From Candidatus Aminicenantota bacterium (GTDB taxonomy: Bacteria > Acidobacteriota > Aminicenantia > Aminicenantales > JAFGAV01), in the NCBI GenBank assembly GCA_016933515.1, contig JAFGAV010000073.1, positions 1 to 33,522 on the forward strand: 33,522 bases of DNA, in the 5' to 3' direction. The number at the start of each line of letters is the position of its first letter. Positions within the stretch are counted from its first letter, which is position 1. Of the stretch, positions 7,640-16,766 are shown in pieces. The notes beneath the pieces are model-generated. The model saw only the letters and a list, made by a program, of their open reading frames with translations. It made no database searches and had not been told where the DNA came from. Both the position numbers and the translations under genes were made by a program.

Positions 7640-8794
7640 GTGGCCAAGAAATATTTCTTCACTTCGGAATCCGTAACGGAAGGACATCCGGACAAAATCT
7701 GCGACCAGATCTCCGACGCCATCCTGGACGAACTTCTGTCGCTGGACCCCATGTCGCGGGTGGCCGTCGAATGCCTGACCACCACCGGCAGCGTGCATGT
7801 GGCCGGGGAGATCTCGACCACGGCCTACGTCGACATCCCGACGGTCGTGCGCCGCACCCTGCAGTCCATCGGCTACACCGATCCGGAATTCGGGATCGAC
7901 CACCTCGACGCCGGCGTCTGGGTCTCGATCCACGGACAGAGCGACGACATCGCCCTCGGAGTATTGGCCGATTCGGAAAAGGAACAGGGCGCCGGCGACC
8001 AAGGCATGATGTTCGGCTTCGCCTGCAACGAAACGCCCGAGCTCATGCCGTTTCCGATCATGGCCGCCCACCGTCTGTGCCAAAGGCTGGCGGATGTGCG
8101 GAGAAGCGGGCTCGTGCCTCATCTCGGCCCGGACGGAAAATCCCAGGTCACGGTGGAGTACGAAAACGGACGGCCCCTCCGCATCGACACCGTGGTCATC
8201 GCCCAGCAGCACCTGGCCGCGCTGTCCGAGACCCAGCTTCGGCCTCAGATCATCGAGCATGTCATCAAGCCCGTGTGCGGACAGCACATTGACTCGCGGA
8301 CCAAGTTCCACATCAACGCCACGGGGAAATTCGTCATCGGCGGCCCGGAGGGCGACACGGGCGTCACCGGCCGCAAAATCATCGTGGACACCTACGGAGG
8401 GATGGGACGGCACGGAGGAGGATGCTTTTCCGGCAAAGACCCTTCCAAGGTTGACCGCTCGGCGGCCTACGCCTGCCGTTACATCGCCAAGAACATCGTC
8501 GCCGCGGGTCTGGCCGACCGGTGCGAGGTTCAGGTTTCTTACGCCATCGGGCTGGCCGAGCCGGAAAACGTGTACATTGAAACCTTCGGCACGGGCCGCC
8601 TTCCCGAAGAGCGTCTCGTCGAGCTTGTCCGCGAGCATTTTCCCCTCAAGCCCGGAGACATCATCGAGCACATGAAGCTGCGGAGGCCGATATACAAGAA
8701 AACGGCGGCCTACGGCCATTTCGGACGAAACGATCCGGATTTCACGTGGGAACGAACCGACAAGGCGGACATCCTCCGCCGGGCCGCGAAGTGA
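7640..8794 (+). CDS. metK: S-adenosylmethionine synthetase
   Basis: MetK makes S-adenosylmethionine from methionine and ATP in the cytosol. The 384-residue length is standard. Landmarks are TEGHPDK near residues 13-19 (ATP-binding His), [15 protein letters not shown] near 117-131 and the P-loop-like [16 protein letters not shown] near 260-275. Most family members have Ala where this protein has Cys in GGGAFS, a small oddity. The start is GTG 7640: AAGGAG at 7626-7631 lies eight bases upstream and the protein then begins at the conserved [13 protein letters not shown]. An in-frame ATG at 7559 would add 27 low-complexity basic residues and lacks a ribosome site. Regulation is by the SAM-I riboswitch in the leader. 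Confidence 0.97.
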   Translation: MAKKYFFTSESVTEGHPDKICDQISDAILDELLSLDPMSRVAVECLTTTGSVHVAGEISTTAYVDIPTVVRRTLQSIGYTDPEFGIDHLDAGVWVSIHGQSDDIALGVLADSEKEQGAGDQGMMFGFACNETPELMPFPIMAAHRLCQRLADVRRSGLVPHLGPDGKSQVTVEYENGRPLRIDTVVIAQQHLAALSETQLRPQIIEHVIKPVCGQHIDSRTKFHINATGKFVIGGPEGDTGVTGRKIIVDTYGGMGRHGGGCFSGKDPSKVDRSAAYACRYIAKNIVAAGLADRCEVQVSYAIGLAEPENVYIETFGTGRLPEERLVELVREHFPLKPGDIIEHMKLRRPIYKKTAAYGHFGRNDPDFTWERTDKADILRRAAK

Positions 8795-9486
8795 GTTCCG
8801 GACGCCGAACGGCGGCCGTCGCGGCCGCGCTCCTGGCCGCGCTGACGGTCGTCCCCCTGGCGGCCGGGGAGAAGGAGGAAGACGGCGGGGCGTTTTTCTT
8901 CGGTTTCAACGCCGCGGGAGGGCCCTTCCGCGGCGATTGTGACGGCCGCCTGACCCTGTGGCATTTCGACAAGGCTTTCGCCGTCCCGGCCCTTCCCGAG
9001 GACCTCTCCCTCGGGCTGAGCTTCGGGCGCAGGACGAAGACCGGCCAGTGGGAGGTCGTCTTCCTCCAGGCCTCGAAAAACACCGCCTGGCGGGAACAGG
9101 AGCTGGGCGCAAGCCTGAGCCTGCTCGAGGTCCGGGGCCGGACCTGGGCGTTTCCCCGAAGCCCCGTCCGGCCGTTTCTCTTTCTGGGATTCGGCTTCCC
9201 CCGTCTGCGGGTGACGGACGGCGCCCGGCTGGGCGGCTCGGTGGACAACACGTCTTTCTACGGCGGCAACCTTGTCGCCGGCGCCGGAATCGCGGCCGCC
9301 CTCGGCCCGCGGCTCCTGCTCAGCGTCGGGGCCGGTTACAGGATGCTGTGGTTTCTTTATGCGTTCGGCGGAGGCAAAGGACGGGACATCAGCAAGCTGA
9401 CCGCGGAGTACGGCGGGGAATTTTTCGGACGGCCGCTCGGGGCCTCCCGCCTGGGAATCGAGGCCGGACTCGGCATCCGCCTTTAA
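8791..9486 (+). CDS. Exported, probable beta-barrel-like protein of unknown function
   Basis: The 231-residue product has a clear signal peptide (about residues 1-26, ending LAAG/EKEED). The mature part alternates small and aromatic residues with many Gly turns ([25 protein letters not shown]), as in small outer-membrane beta-barrels or porin-like proteins. I recognise no specific family. The GTG start at 8791 overlaps the metK stop in a GTGA junction, suggesting coupled translation; an ATG at 8746 would lie inside metK and place the signal peptide internally. There is no good ribosome site, which fits coupling. Any link to SAM is positional only. Confidence 0.65.
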   Translation: MSSGRRTAAVAAALLAALTVVPLAAGEKEEDGGAFFFGFNAAGGPFRGDCDGRLTLWHFDKAFAVPALPEDLSLGLSFGRRTKTGQWEVVFLQASKNTAWREQELGASLSLLEVRGRTWAFPRSPVRPFLFLGFGFPRLRVTDGARLGGSVDNTSFYGGNLVAGAGIAAALGPRLLLSVGAGYRMLWFLYAFGGGKGRDISKLTAEYGGEFFGRPLGASRLGIEAGLGIRL

Positions 9487-9559
9487 AACCGTTTCTTTTT
9501 CCGGCGCGGCCGTTGTATGATACTCCTGTTGGAGAAGCCGACGGCGCGCGAGGAGCTCT

Positions 9560-10687
9560 ATGGACATCACCGTTCGTGAAGTCAAAAGCCGGAGGGACCG
9601 GAGGGATTTTCTTTTTCTTCCGGAGAGAATCCATGCCGGACACAAGACCTGGGTTCATCCCCTCTACATGGACGAGAAGAATTACTTCGACCCCGGGAAA
9701 AATCGGGCCTTTTCCTACTGCGACACGCGCCTGCTCCTGGCCTACGAGGGGAAGGAGCTTCGCGGCCGGGCCATGGGCATCGTCAACCGGCGCTACAACG
9801 AGGAGCGGAACGAAAAAACCGCCCGTTTCGGCTACCTGGAGACTTATGAGGATTTCCGTGTCGTCGAAACGCTCCTTCGCGCCCTCGAGGACTGGGCCCG
9901 CGGCCTGGGCATGACGAAGATGATCGGCCCCTACGGATTTTCCGACCAGGATCCCGAGGGATTTCTCATCGAGGGATTCGAGCACCGGGCCACGATCGCC
10001 ACCTACCACAACTTCCCCTGGATGCCGGCTTTCGTGGAGCGCCTGGGCTACGACAAGGACATCGATTATTTCGTCTATCAGCTCGACGTCCCGGACGAGA
10101 TTCCCGATCTCTACAAGAAGGTCTCCGAGCGCATCCTGAGGCGCGGCAATTTCCGGGTCATCGAGTTCCGCAAGAAAAAAGAGATCAAGCCCTGGATCCG
10201 CCGCGTCCTGGGACTGATGAACGAGTGTTATTCCCAGACCAACATCTACGGCTACAGCCCTCTCGACGAGAAGGAGATGGACGCCCTGGCCAAACGGTAC
10301 CTGCCCGTCCTGGACGTCCGGTTCGTCAAGGTCGTGGAGCGGGAGGGGGAGATCGTCGCCTTCGTCATCGCCATGCCGGACATGACCGGGGGGATCCGCG
10401 CCGCCCGCGGCCGCCTGTTCCCTTTCGGGTTTCTGAAAATCCTGCGGGCGGCGAAGAAGACCAAGCAGCTCGATCTGCTCCTGGGCGCCGTCAAGGACAA
10501 GTACCGGGGCATGGGCCTGGACGCCCTCATGGGTTCCCGCATGCTGGCCTCGGCCCGGGAGGCGGGCTACGAGATCATGGACACGCACCACGAGATGGAA
10601 GCCAACGTCAGGGTCCGAGCCGAAATGGAAAGGATGGGCGGCCGCCTCTACAAGAAATTCCGCGTCTACAAAAAATCCCTCGTCTGA
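9560..10687 (+). CDS. GNAT-family acyltransferase, YghO-like
   Basis: The 375-residue protein resembles the YghO-type GNAT proteins: an N-terminal half with HPLYMDEKNYFDP and GPYGFSDQDPEGFLIEGF, and a C-terminal half with the acetyl-CoA-binding motif KYRGMGLDALMG near residues 315-326 and an N/E-rich stretch before the end (EMEANVRVRAEMERMGGR). Two GNAT folds are probably present, the second keeping the R/KxxGxG loop. The substrate is unknown; CoA-dependent acyl transfer to an amine is the family's general reaction. ATG 9560 follows GAGGAG. A TATGAT at 9516-9521 could be its -10 but lacks a convincing -35. The gene converges on polA with nine bases between the stops. Confidence 0.8.
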   Translation: MDITVREVKSRRDRRDFLFLPERIHAGHKTWVHPLYMDEKNYFDPGKNRAFSYCDTRLLLAYEGKELRGRAMGIVNRRYNEERNEKTARFGYLETYEDFRVVETLLRALEDWARGLGMTKMIGPYGFSDQDPEGFLIEGFEHRATIATYHNFPWMPAFVERLGYDKDIDYFVYQLDVPDEIPDLYKKVSERILRRGNFRVIEFRKKKEIKPWIRRVLGLMNECYSQTNIYGYSPLDEKEMDALAKRYLPVLDVRFVKVVEREGEIVAFVIAMPDMTGGIRAARGRLFPFGFLKILRAAKKTKQLDLLLGAVKDKYRGMGLDALMGSRMLASAREAGYEIMDTHHEMEANVRVRAEMERMGGRLYKKFRVYKKSLV

Positions 10688-10696
10688 TTCCCGCGG

Positions 10697-13417
10697 TCAG
10701 GGATTCGCTTTCGTCTCCGCCCAGTTGATGCCCCAGCCCAGGCCGACCCTGAGGGGCACGGCGAGCCGGAAAACGTTCTCCATTTTGTTCCGGACGATCT
10801 CTTCCGCGGCCGCCGTCTCCGCCTCCGGGACTTCGAAGACGAGTTCGTCGTGGACCTGGAGGATCAATCTCGCGCCGAGCGGCGCCTCCTTGATCGCCCG
10901 CCATGTTTCGATCATGGCTTTCTTCATGAGGTCGGCCGCCGTCCCCTGAATGGGCGTGTTGAGGGCCATCCGCCGGCCGGCCTGCCGGGCCGCGTTGTCC
11001 TTGAGCTTGAGCTCGGGCACGGGACGCCTCCGGCCGAAGAGCGTCGTCGAAAAGCCCGTCTCCTCGGCCTCCCGGACCCTGTCCTCCAGATAGTCGCGAA
11101 CCTTGGGGAACGTCTGGAAGTAGCGGTCGATGAACGCCTGGGCCTCGGCGTTCGACGTCCCCAATTCCCTGGCCAGCGAGAAGGCCGAGGCGCCGTAGAT
11201 GAGGCTGAAGTTGATGACTTTGGCCCGCCGCCGCCGCTCGGCTTCGGAGAGAGGGGAGTCGTCGCCGAAAACCAGGCGGGCGGTCTCGGCGTGGATGTCC
11301 CGGTCCCGGAGAAAGGCTTCGATGAGCGCCGGATCTTCCGAGAGATGGGCCAGGACGCGAAGCTCGATCTGGGAGTAGTCGGCGGCCAGAAAAACGTGCC
11401 CGTTGTCCGGGATGAACGCCTGGCGGAAACGGCGTCCCATTTCTCCGCGCGCCGGGATGTTCTGCAGGTTGGGATCGGAGCTTGAGAGGCGCCCCGTGGC
11501 GGCCACCGTCTGGTTGTAGGACGTGTGGACGCGGCCCGTCCGGGGATTGATGAGACCGGGCAGCTTTTCGGCGTAGCCCGACTTGAGCTTGGCCAGCTGG
11601 CGGTATTCCAGGGCGTAGCGGGCCACCTCGGAGAGCGGCGCCAGATCCTGCAGAACGTCGAAAGACGTGGAATATCCCTTGGTGATCTTCGTCCGCCGGC
11701 CGGAGGGCAGGTTCAGCTTCTCGAACAGCACCTGGCCGAGCTGGCGGGGGGAGTTGAGGTTGAACTCCACGCCGGCCGATTCGAAGATTTTTTTCCGGAG
11801 GCCGTCCATGTCGGCCGCGAGCTCGCGGTCCAGCGCCTTCAGGGCCCGCGGATCGAGGCGCACCCCGTGCCGCTCCATGTCGGCCAAAACTTCGATGAGC
11901 GGCCGCTCGAGGTCTCGGTACAGGGCGTCCAGCTTTTCTTCGCGGACGCGCTCCCAGAGCAGGCGGCCGAGACGGAGGGCCAGGTCGGCGTCCTGACAGG
12001 CGTAGGGGGCGACCCGGCCCACGGGGACGGCGTTCAGGGGCTTTTCGTCCTTGCCCTTGCCCGCGATTTCCGCGTAGGGAACGGCCCGAACCCCGAGATA
12101 GGCCTCGGCCAGCCTGACCTTGTCGTGTTTCCCCCAGTTCGGCTCGAGGAGGTAGGAGAGAACCGTGCTGTCGAGGTCGATGCCTCGGAGCTCGGCGCCC
12201 TCGCCGGCGAGGACGATGGCATCGTATTTGATGTTCTGGCCGATCTTGGCGATGTCCGGGTCGGACAAGACCTCCTTGAGGATGCCGAGCGCCGCGCCCG
12301 TCTCGATCTGGGGCGGCGAGCCGGGGAGGTCATGACGCAGGGGAAGGTAAAAGGCCCGGCCCGGTTCTAGGCAGAACGACATGCCGACCAGACGGGCTTG
12401 TGTGGGCAGAAGGTTGTCGGTTTCCGTGTCCAGGGACACGAATCCTTTCCGCCGGATGTTCCGCGCAAGGTCCCGGAGGGCGGCTTCGTCCGTGATCAGT
12501 TCGCAGGCGGCCTTGTGTTCGGGGAGAGAAGCGGCCGTTTCGTTCAGGAACGAGGTGAACTCGAGCTCCCGGAACCGGGCGGCCAGGCGCTCCGAGTCGG
12601 GCGGGCCGAGCCGGAGCGCTTCCGGGTCGAAGGGAACGTCCAGCCCGGTTTCGATCGTCACCAGCCTGCGGCTGAGCTCGATTTGGTCCGGATTGTCGGC
12701 CAGCGCTTTTCGGAGACGCGGATTTTTCACCCGGGGTAAATTCCGGAGGAGGTTGTCCAGGGAGCCGAACTCGCGGATCAGGTCTTTGGCCGTCTTTTCG
12801 CCCACGCCCCGCACGCCGCCCACGTTGTCCGACGGGCTGCCCCAGAGGATCATGACGTCCAAGACCTGCGACGCCTTGACTCCGAAATAGGCCTCCGCAT
12901 TTTGCCCGTCGATGATTTCCTTTTCCTGTTTGTTTCCCGCCCCGTCTTTTTTCGACACCGGCCGGTAAATCCGGACCCGGTCGCCGATCAGTTGGAGCAT
13001 GTCTTTGTCCGTGGAGACGATGGTCGAAAGGAAACCCTTCTTCGAAGCCTTTCGCGCCAGGCTTCCCAGGATGTCGTCGGCCTCGTATCCGGGCAGTTCG
13101 AAGAGCGGGATGCCGTAAGCGCTCAGGATGTCCTTAAGAACCGGCACCTGCGCCTGCAGATCCTCGGGCATGGGTTTCCGCTTGGCCTTGTAGGCCGCGT
13201 CGATCTCATGCCGGACGGTCGGCCCCTTGACGTCGAACACCACGCCCATATAGGCGGGCCGCTCCTCGGCCAGCAGCTTCCGCAGGGTCAGGAGGAATCC
13301 GTAGATGGCGTTGGTGGGGAAGCCCCGGGAGGTGGCCAGGGTTCTGATGGCGTAATAGGCGCGGTAGAGAAGGGAGTTGCCGTCCAGGAGATAAAGCGCC
13401 GGTTCCCCGGCCGCCAT
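10697..13417 (-). CDS. polA: DNA polymerase I
   Basis: PolA fills gaps, removes RNA primers and assists repair. The 906-residue protein has all three domains: a 5'-nuclease (residues ~5-300, LLDGNSLLYRAYYA, GYEADDILG, WGSPSDNVGGVRGVGEKTA), a 3'-5' exonuclease with the acidic pair intact (SLDTETDN, near 330), and the polymerase with motif A (DYSQIELRVLAH), the O-helix (RRRAKVINFSLIYGAS) and motif C (VHDELVFE). The exonuclease looks active, unlike in many bacteria where it is degraded. ATG 13417 overlaps the stop of the upstream small gene as TGATG; a GTG one codon earlier (13420) is equally possible, since AGGAGG lies seven bases before it. Confidence 0.97.
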   Translation of the reverse strand: MAAGEPALYLLDGNSLLYRAYYAIRTLATSRGFPTNAIYGFLLTLRKLLAEERPAYMGVVFDVKGPTVRHEIDAAYKAKRKPMPEDLQAQVPVLKDILSAYGIPLFELPGYEADDILGSLARKASKKGFLSTIVSTDKDMLQLIGDRVRIYRPVSKKDGAGNKQEKEIIDGQNAEAYFGVKASQVLDVMILWGSPSDNVGGVRGVGEKTAKDLIREFGSLDNLLRNLPRVKNPRLRKALADNPDQIELSRRLVTIETGLDVPFDPEALRLGPPDSERLAARFRELEFTSFLNETAASLPEHKAACELITDEAALRDLARNIRRKGFVSLDTETDNLLPTQARLVGMSFCLEPGRAFYLPLRHDLPGSPPQIETGAALGILKEVLSDPDIAKIGQNIKYDAIVLAGEGAELRGIDLDSTVLSYLLEPNWGKHDKVRLAEAYLGVRAVPYAEIAGKGKDEKPLNAVPVGRVAPYACQDADLALRLGRLLWERVREEKLDALYRDLERPLIEVLADMERHGVRLDPRALKALDRELAADMDGLRKKIFESAGVEFNLNSPRQLGQVLFEKLNLPSGRRTKITKGYSTSFDVLQDLAPLSEVARYALEYRQLAKLKSGYAEKLPGLINPRTGRVHTSYNQTVAATGRLSSSDPNLQNIPARGEMGRRFRQAFIPDNGHVFLAADYSQIELRVLAHLSEDPALIEAFLRDRDIHAETARLVFGDDSPLSEAERRRRAKVINFSLIYGASAFSLARELGTSNAEAQAFIDRYFQTFPKVRDYLEDRVREAEETGFSTTLFGRRRPVPELKLKDNAARQAGRRMALNTPIQGTAADLMKKAMIETWRAIKEAPLGARLILQVHDELVFEVPEAETAAAEEIVRNKMENVFRLAVPLRVGLGWGINWAETKANP

Positions 13418-13698
13418 CACCCGCCGTCCTCCTCTTCCGAAGGGGTGAGCGTGTAATGGAACCGTCCGATTTCGATGTCCCGGATCACGGTTTGGTGCTG
13501 CTCCTTGAGAAGCTGGGCGACTTTCTCCGGCAGGCCGGGGCTGCCGAGGAGGGAATAATAATAAGATTTGCGCGAGGTGACGAGCGTTCCTCCCTTGTAG
13601 ATCAGGGATTCGACGTATCCGGCCTCATGGCCCATGTCCTGGGTCTGGACATAGAACACCGCACGCTTGTACCGGACTTCATGACTGAGGCCTTTCAT
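13417..13698 (-). CDS. Small conserved-looking protein of unknown function, co-transcribed with polA
   Basis: I do not recognise this 93-residue protein. It is rich in charged residues with an alternating pattern (VESLIYKGGTLVTSRKSYYY) and a C-terminal acidic tail; no Cys and no membrane segment are apparent. I chose ATG 13698 (MKGLSHEVRYKR). The open frame continues upstream to 13740, but a TATAAT at 13718-13723 falls inside that extension and would put the transcription start near 13711, downstream of the longer start. The gene ends in a one-base overlap with polA, so the two are almost certainly one transcript. Confidence 0.7.
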   Translation of the reverse strand: MKGLSHEVRYKRAVFYVQTQDMGHEAGYVESLIYKGGTLVTSRKSYYYSLLGSPGLPEKVAQLLKEQHQTVIRDIEIGRFHYTLTPSEEEDGG

Positions 13699-13717
13699 GG
13701 GATCAGAAAGCCCCCCT

Positions 13718-13748
13718 ATTATACAACCGGCGGCGGCCATGTTTTCAA
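13718..13748 (-). promoter_or_regulatory. Promoter of the small gene and polA
   Basis: On the minus strand TATAAT (13718-13723) lies 19 bases from TTGAAA (13743-13748). The -10 is perfect and the spacer is two bases longer than ideal. The leader before ATG 13698 would be about 13 bases. It is back-to-back with the rightward promoter at 13933-13960. Confidence 0.6.
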
Positions 13749-13763
13749 GCCCCCGGCGGCCCC

Positions 13764-13853
13764 ATGACGTTTTATGTGGTCCTTTAGCGTGAGCCCTTGG
13801 CTCTCAGACTGGAATTCACCACACAATGCGTCATAGAGCCGCCCCCGGGCGGC
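13764..13853 (+). repeat. Long imperfect inverted repeat with nested hairpins in the divergent promoter region
   Basis: ATGACGTTTTATGTGGT (13764-13780) pairs with ACCACACAATGCGTCAT (13818-13834); 14 of 17 positions are complementary, 15 counting a G-U pair. Nested inside is GAGCC-CTT-GGCTC (13791-13803). Immediately outside is GCCGCCC-CC-GGGCGGC (13838-13853). No coding sequence is credible here. No T-tract follows, so it is not a standard terminator. Confidence 0.6.
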
Positions 13854-13932
13854 GGGACCCAGAAAATGAGGTTCCCGGCGTGTGTTCCGGATCCGGACGG
13901 CGCGCTTCGGGAAGAGGCGGGAGCCGGCGCGT

Positions 13933-13960
13933 TTGACAAAACAGGGCGAAATGTTATAAT
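13933..13960 (+). promoter_or_regulatory. Near-perfect sigma70 promoter of the yceD-rpmF-lipid operon (TTGACA-16-TATAAT)
   Basis: TTGACA (13933-13938) and TATAAT (13955-13960) both match the consensus fully, 16 bases apart. Transcription should start near 13967, giving a 15-base leader that holds the AAGGA ribosome site. Confidence 0.92.
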
Positions 13961-13981
13961 GGATTGCTTTTTAGAAGGAAA

Positions 13982-14494
13982 ATGCGAATAGAAATCGACA
14001 CGCTGCCGCCGGAAGGCCTGCGGATCAGCCGCGACTTCGATTTTCAGGGCTCCGATCTCGTCGAGGAAGAAGCCGTGTTCCTTCAGCCGGCGCATGTCGA
14101 GGTCACGATCAGAAAGATCGGCGAGGAAATCTCCGTCAAAGGGCGGCTGTCCACCCGCTTGAGCATGCCCTGCAGCCGCTGTCTGACGCTCTTCGAATAT
14201 CCCGTGGATTCCCTGTTCGACCTGATTTTCCTCCCCGAGGAGCTGGGGGACATCAAGGAAGAATTGAGCAACGAGGACATGGACCGGAGCTATTTCATCG
14301 ACCGGACGCTCGACCTTGAGGCCGTCGTCCTCGAGCAGCTCAATCTGACGTTTCCCGCCAAGCCTCTCTGTTCCAAGGACTGCCAAGGAATCTGCCCTGT
14401 GTGCGGTCAGATCCGGAGGGAATCCGGATGCGGGTGCAGCGTCCGCGAGGACGACCCCCGCTGGATCAAGATAAAAAATTTCATCAAGGATTGA
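13982..14494 (+). CDS. yceD: YceD/DUF177 family protein
   Basis: DUF177 proteins precede rpmF in very many bacteria and are associated with 23S rRNA and ribosomal protein synthesis; the exact role is not settled. This 170-residue copy has the typical acidic middle and the two Cys pairs: CSRC near residue 64, and CSKDCQGICPVCG near 132-144, plus CGC further on, a likely zinc site. ATG 13982 follows GAAGGAA; an upstream in-frame TTG at 13964 would start at or before the predicted transcription start, so I rejected it. rpmF begins seven bases after the stop. Confidence 0.9.
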   Translation: MRIEIDTLPPEGLRISRDFDFQGSDLVEEEAVFLQPAHVEVTIRKIGEEISVKGRLSTRLSMPCSRCLTLFEYPVDSLFDLIFLPEELGDIKEELSNEDMDRSYFIDRTLDLEAVVLEQLNLTFPAKPLCSKDCQGICPVCGQIRRESGCGCSVREDDPRWIKIKNFIKD

Positions 14495-14501
14495 GATTTC
14501 C

Positions 14502-14684
14502 ATGGCCAATCCCAAGCGACGCCACTCCCCTTGCCGGAAAGGCAAGCGACGGGCTCACGACGCCCTGAGCCTGCCCACGTTCTCCCTGTGCTCCCAGTGC
14601 GGGACGCCCAAGCTTCCCCATCGGGCCTGTCCGCAGTGCGGCTTCTACAAGGGACGGCAGGTGATCGCCGAAGCCGAAGATTAG
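14502..14684 (+). CDS. rpmF: Ribosomal protein bL32
   Basis: This 60-residue protein is a component of the large ribosomal subunit. It begins MANPKRRHSPCRKGKRRAH, the usual bL32 opening, and keeps the four-Cys zinc ribbon (CSQCG near residue 30 and CPQCG near 43). A further Cys in the N-terminal basic segment (HSPCRKG) is unusual, as most homologues have Ser or Thr there. It is the second gene of the operon started at 13967 and links ribosome and lipid synthesis, a common arrangement. Confidence 0.96.
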   Translation: MANPKRRHSPCRKGKRRAHDALSLPTFSLCSQCGTPKLPHRACPQCGFYKGRQVIAEAED

Positions 14685-14697
14685 AGCCGAGGACCGC

Positions 14698-15717
14698 ATG
14701 CGAGTCGCGGTGGATGCCATGGGCGGAGACTACGGCCCCGCCGTCACGATCGAGGGCGCGCTCGGCGCCGTCCGCGACTTCGGCCTGGAGGTCGTTCTTG
14801 TCGGAGAGGAAAACCTCATCAACCGGGAGCTCCGGCGCCTGGGAGGCCGGGGCCCGGCGGTGACGGTCGCCGACGCTCCCGAGGCCATCGGCATGGGGGA
14901 AGGCGTCTTCGCCTTCCGGCGCAAGAGAAAGTCCTCGATCCGCATCGGCATGCTCCTGGTCAAGGAAGGGGAGGCCGACGCCTTCGTCAGCGCCGGGAAC
15001 ACGGCGGCCGTGGTGGCCGTTTCCCAGAAGATCCTGGGCCCTCTCGGCGGCGTCGAGAGGCCCGCCCTGGCGCTCCTCGTGCCGACCCTCGCCGGCTCGA
15101 CTCTCCTCATCGACATCGGGGCCAACGCCAACTGCCGTCCCCGACACCTGGAGCAGTTCGCCGTCATGGGCCGCATCGTCATGGAGTCCGTCCTCGGGCG
15201 GAGGCATCCCCGCGTGGGGCTGATGAGCATCGGCGAGGAGCGGGGCAAGGGCAACGACCTCGTCCGGACCGCCCACGAGATTCTCGCCCGCTCGCCGCTC
15301 AACTTCATCGGCAACGTCGAAGGCAAGGACCTCTTTTCCGGGAAGGCCGACGTCGTCGTCTGCGACGGCTTCACGGGCAACGTCGTTCTCAAGGCCGCGG
15401 AGGGCATCGTCGAAAACCTCCTGGCCATGGCCCGGCGCGACATCGGGCGGGATTTCGGCGCCCGGGTGGGATTTTTCCTCATGAAGCGTCAGCTGAAGCG
15501 CCTGTATCGGAAACTCGATTACGCCCAGTACGGCGGCGCTCCTCTTCTGGGTCTCGACGGCGTGTGCGTCGTCGGGCACGGACGATCGAGCGCGCTGGCC
15601 GTGAAAAACGCCGTGCGGATGGCGCGCGAATATGTCCGCAGCCGGGTGACGGACAAGATCCGTAGCGAGATCGGAGGCCTTGTCCGGCCCGTCGAGCACG
15701 CGGGAGGGGCGACATGA
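14698..15717 (+). CDS. plsX: Phosphate acyltransferase PlsX
   Basis: PlsX converts acyl-ACP and phosphate to acyl-phosphate, the first step toward phosphatidic acid. The 339-residue length is typical. Motifs include the N-terminal MRVAVDAMGGDYGP, DAFVSAGNTAAVV near residue 96, IGANANCRP near 140, and GNDLVRTAHEIL and VCDGFTGNVVLKA in the C-terminal half. ATG 14698 follows GAGGACC. Its stop overlaps the fabG start in an ATGA junction. It is a peripheral membrane enzyme in other bacteria; nothing here contradicts that. Confidence 0.97.
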   Translation: MRVAVDAMGGDYGPAVTIEGALGAVRDFGLEVVLVGEENLINRELRRLGGRGPAVTVADAPEAIGMGEGVFAFRRKRKSSIRIGMLLVKEGEADAFVSAGNTAAVVAVSQKILGPLGGVERPALALLVPTLAGSTLLIDIGANANCRPRHLEQFAVMGRIVMESVLGRRHPRVGLMSIGEERGKGNDLVRTAHEILARSPLNFIGNVEGKDLFSGKADVVVCDGFTGNVVLKAAEGIVENLLAMARRDIGRDFGARVGFFLMKRQLKRLYRKLDYAQYGGAPLLGLDGVCVVGHGRSSALAVKNAVRMAREYVRSRVTDKIRSEIGGLVRPVEHAGGAT

Positions 15718-16454
15718 CGCTGCAGGGGCAGGTGGCCGTGGTGACGGGCGCGTCGCAGGGCATCGGCCTGGCCATCGCGCGGGAATTGGCCGCGGCCGGC
15801 GCCGCGGTGCGGGCGGTGGACATTCAGCCGGAAAAGCTGGTGGAGGCCGTCCGAGACATCCGGGCGGCCGGGGGGCGGGCCGAGGCCCATGCCGCCGACG
15901 TGTCCCGCGGCGACCAGGCCGAGGAGGTCGTCCGGGCGGTCCTGGCCGCCGAGGGGCGCATCGACGCCCTGGTCAACAACGCCGGCATCACCCGCGACGG
16001 TCTGCTGATGCGCATGAAAGAGGAAGACTGGGATGCGGTCCTGGCCGTCAATCTCAAGGGCGTCTTCAATTTCTCGCGGGCCGTCGTCCGGGCCATGCTC
16101 GGCCGGCGTTCCGGGCGCATCGTCAACATCGCCTCCGTGGTGGGAATGATGGGCAACGCCGGGCAGTCGAATTACGCCGCCTCCAAGGCGGGCGTCATCG
16201 GCTTTTCCAAGTCTCTGGCCCGGGAAACGGCCTCGCGGGGCGTCACCGTGAACTGCATCGCCCCGGGATACATCGCCACGGCCATGACGGACGGCCTGCC
16301 CGAGGACGTCAAGAAAACCTTCCTGGAGCTGATTCCCATGAAGCGGTTCGGGGCGCCCGAAGACGTGGCCCGGGCCGTTTTGTTCCTTCTGTCGGACGCG
16401 GCGTCCTACATCACCGGTCAGGTCATCGGCGTCAACGGCGGAATGTATATGTGA
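15714..16454 (+). CDS. fabG: 3-oxoacyl-ACP reductase FabG
   Basis: FabG reduces 3-oxoacyl-ACP with NADPH in type II fatty-acid synthesis. The 246-residue SDR protein has the cofactor motif TGASQGIG (residues 11-18), NNAG at 88-91, and the catalytic Ser141, Tyr154 and Lys158 (SNYAASKAG). The C-terminal ITGQVIGVNGGMYM is the standard FabG ending. Its start overlaps the plsX stop directly. In the usual cluster fabH and fabD sit between plsX and fabG; here they are absent with no gap left. Confidence 0.96.
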   Translation: MTLQGQVAVVTGASQGIGLAIARELAAAGAAVRAVDIQPEKLVEAVRDIRAAGGRAEAHAADVSRGDQAEEVVRAVLAAEGRIDALVNNAGITRDGLLMRMKEEDWDAVLAVNLKGVFNFSRAVVRAMLGRRSGRIVNIASVVGMMGNAGQSNYAASKAGVIGFSKSLARETASRGVTVNCIAPGYIATAMTDGLPEDVKKTFLELIPMKRFGAPEDVARAVLFLLSDAASYITGQVIGVNGGMYM

Positions 16455-16483
16455 GGCCCGGAAAAAAATAAGAGGAGGAAGAC

Positions 16484-16732
16484 ATGCCTATGACACGCGA
16501 CGAACTTCTGAACAAGATGAAATCGATCATCGCCGACAAGCTGAGCATCTCCGAGGACCAGGTCACCGAGAACGCGTCGTTCATCGAAGACCTGGGCGCC
16601 GACTCCCTGGACACCGTAGAGCTGGTCATGGCCCTTGAGGACGAGTTCGGTCTCGACATCCCCGACGAGGACGCCGAGAAGCTGACCACGGTGGGCAAGG
16701 CCCTGGATTACGTCGGAAGCCACGCCAAATAG
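16484..16732 (+). CDS. acpP: Acyl carrier protein
   Basis: ACP carries the growing acyl chain on a phosphopantetheine arm. The 82-residue acidic protein has the attachment motif [10 protein letters not shown], with Ser41 as the modified residue, and the usual four-helix pattern. AGGAGG (16473-16478) lies five bases before ATG 16484, a strong ribosome site fitting ACP's high abundance. An in-frame ATG two codons downstream is less favoured. It stands between fabG and fabF as in most bacteria. Confidence 0.97.
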   Translation: MPMTRDELLNKMKSIIADKLSISEDQVTENASFIEDLGADSLDTVELVMALEDEFGLDIPDEDAEKLTTVGKALDYVGSHAK

Positions 16733-16766
16733 CCGCTCGCCCCGCTTCGTTCCGTTCAGAAACGCC

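Noticed and set aside
13781..13870. Possible tRNA in the stem-loop region
   Set aside because: There is no cloverleaf with a proper anticodon arm and T-arm; the pairing is one long hairpin.
13797..13991. 64-codon + frame between polA and yceD
   Set aside because: It runs across a near-perfect promoter and strong hairpins, has no ribosome site and overlaps the yceD start.
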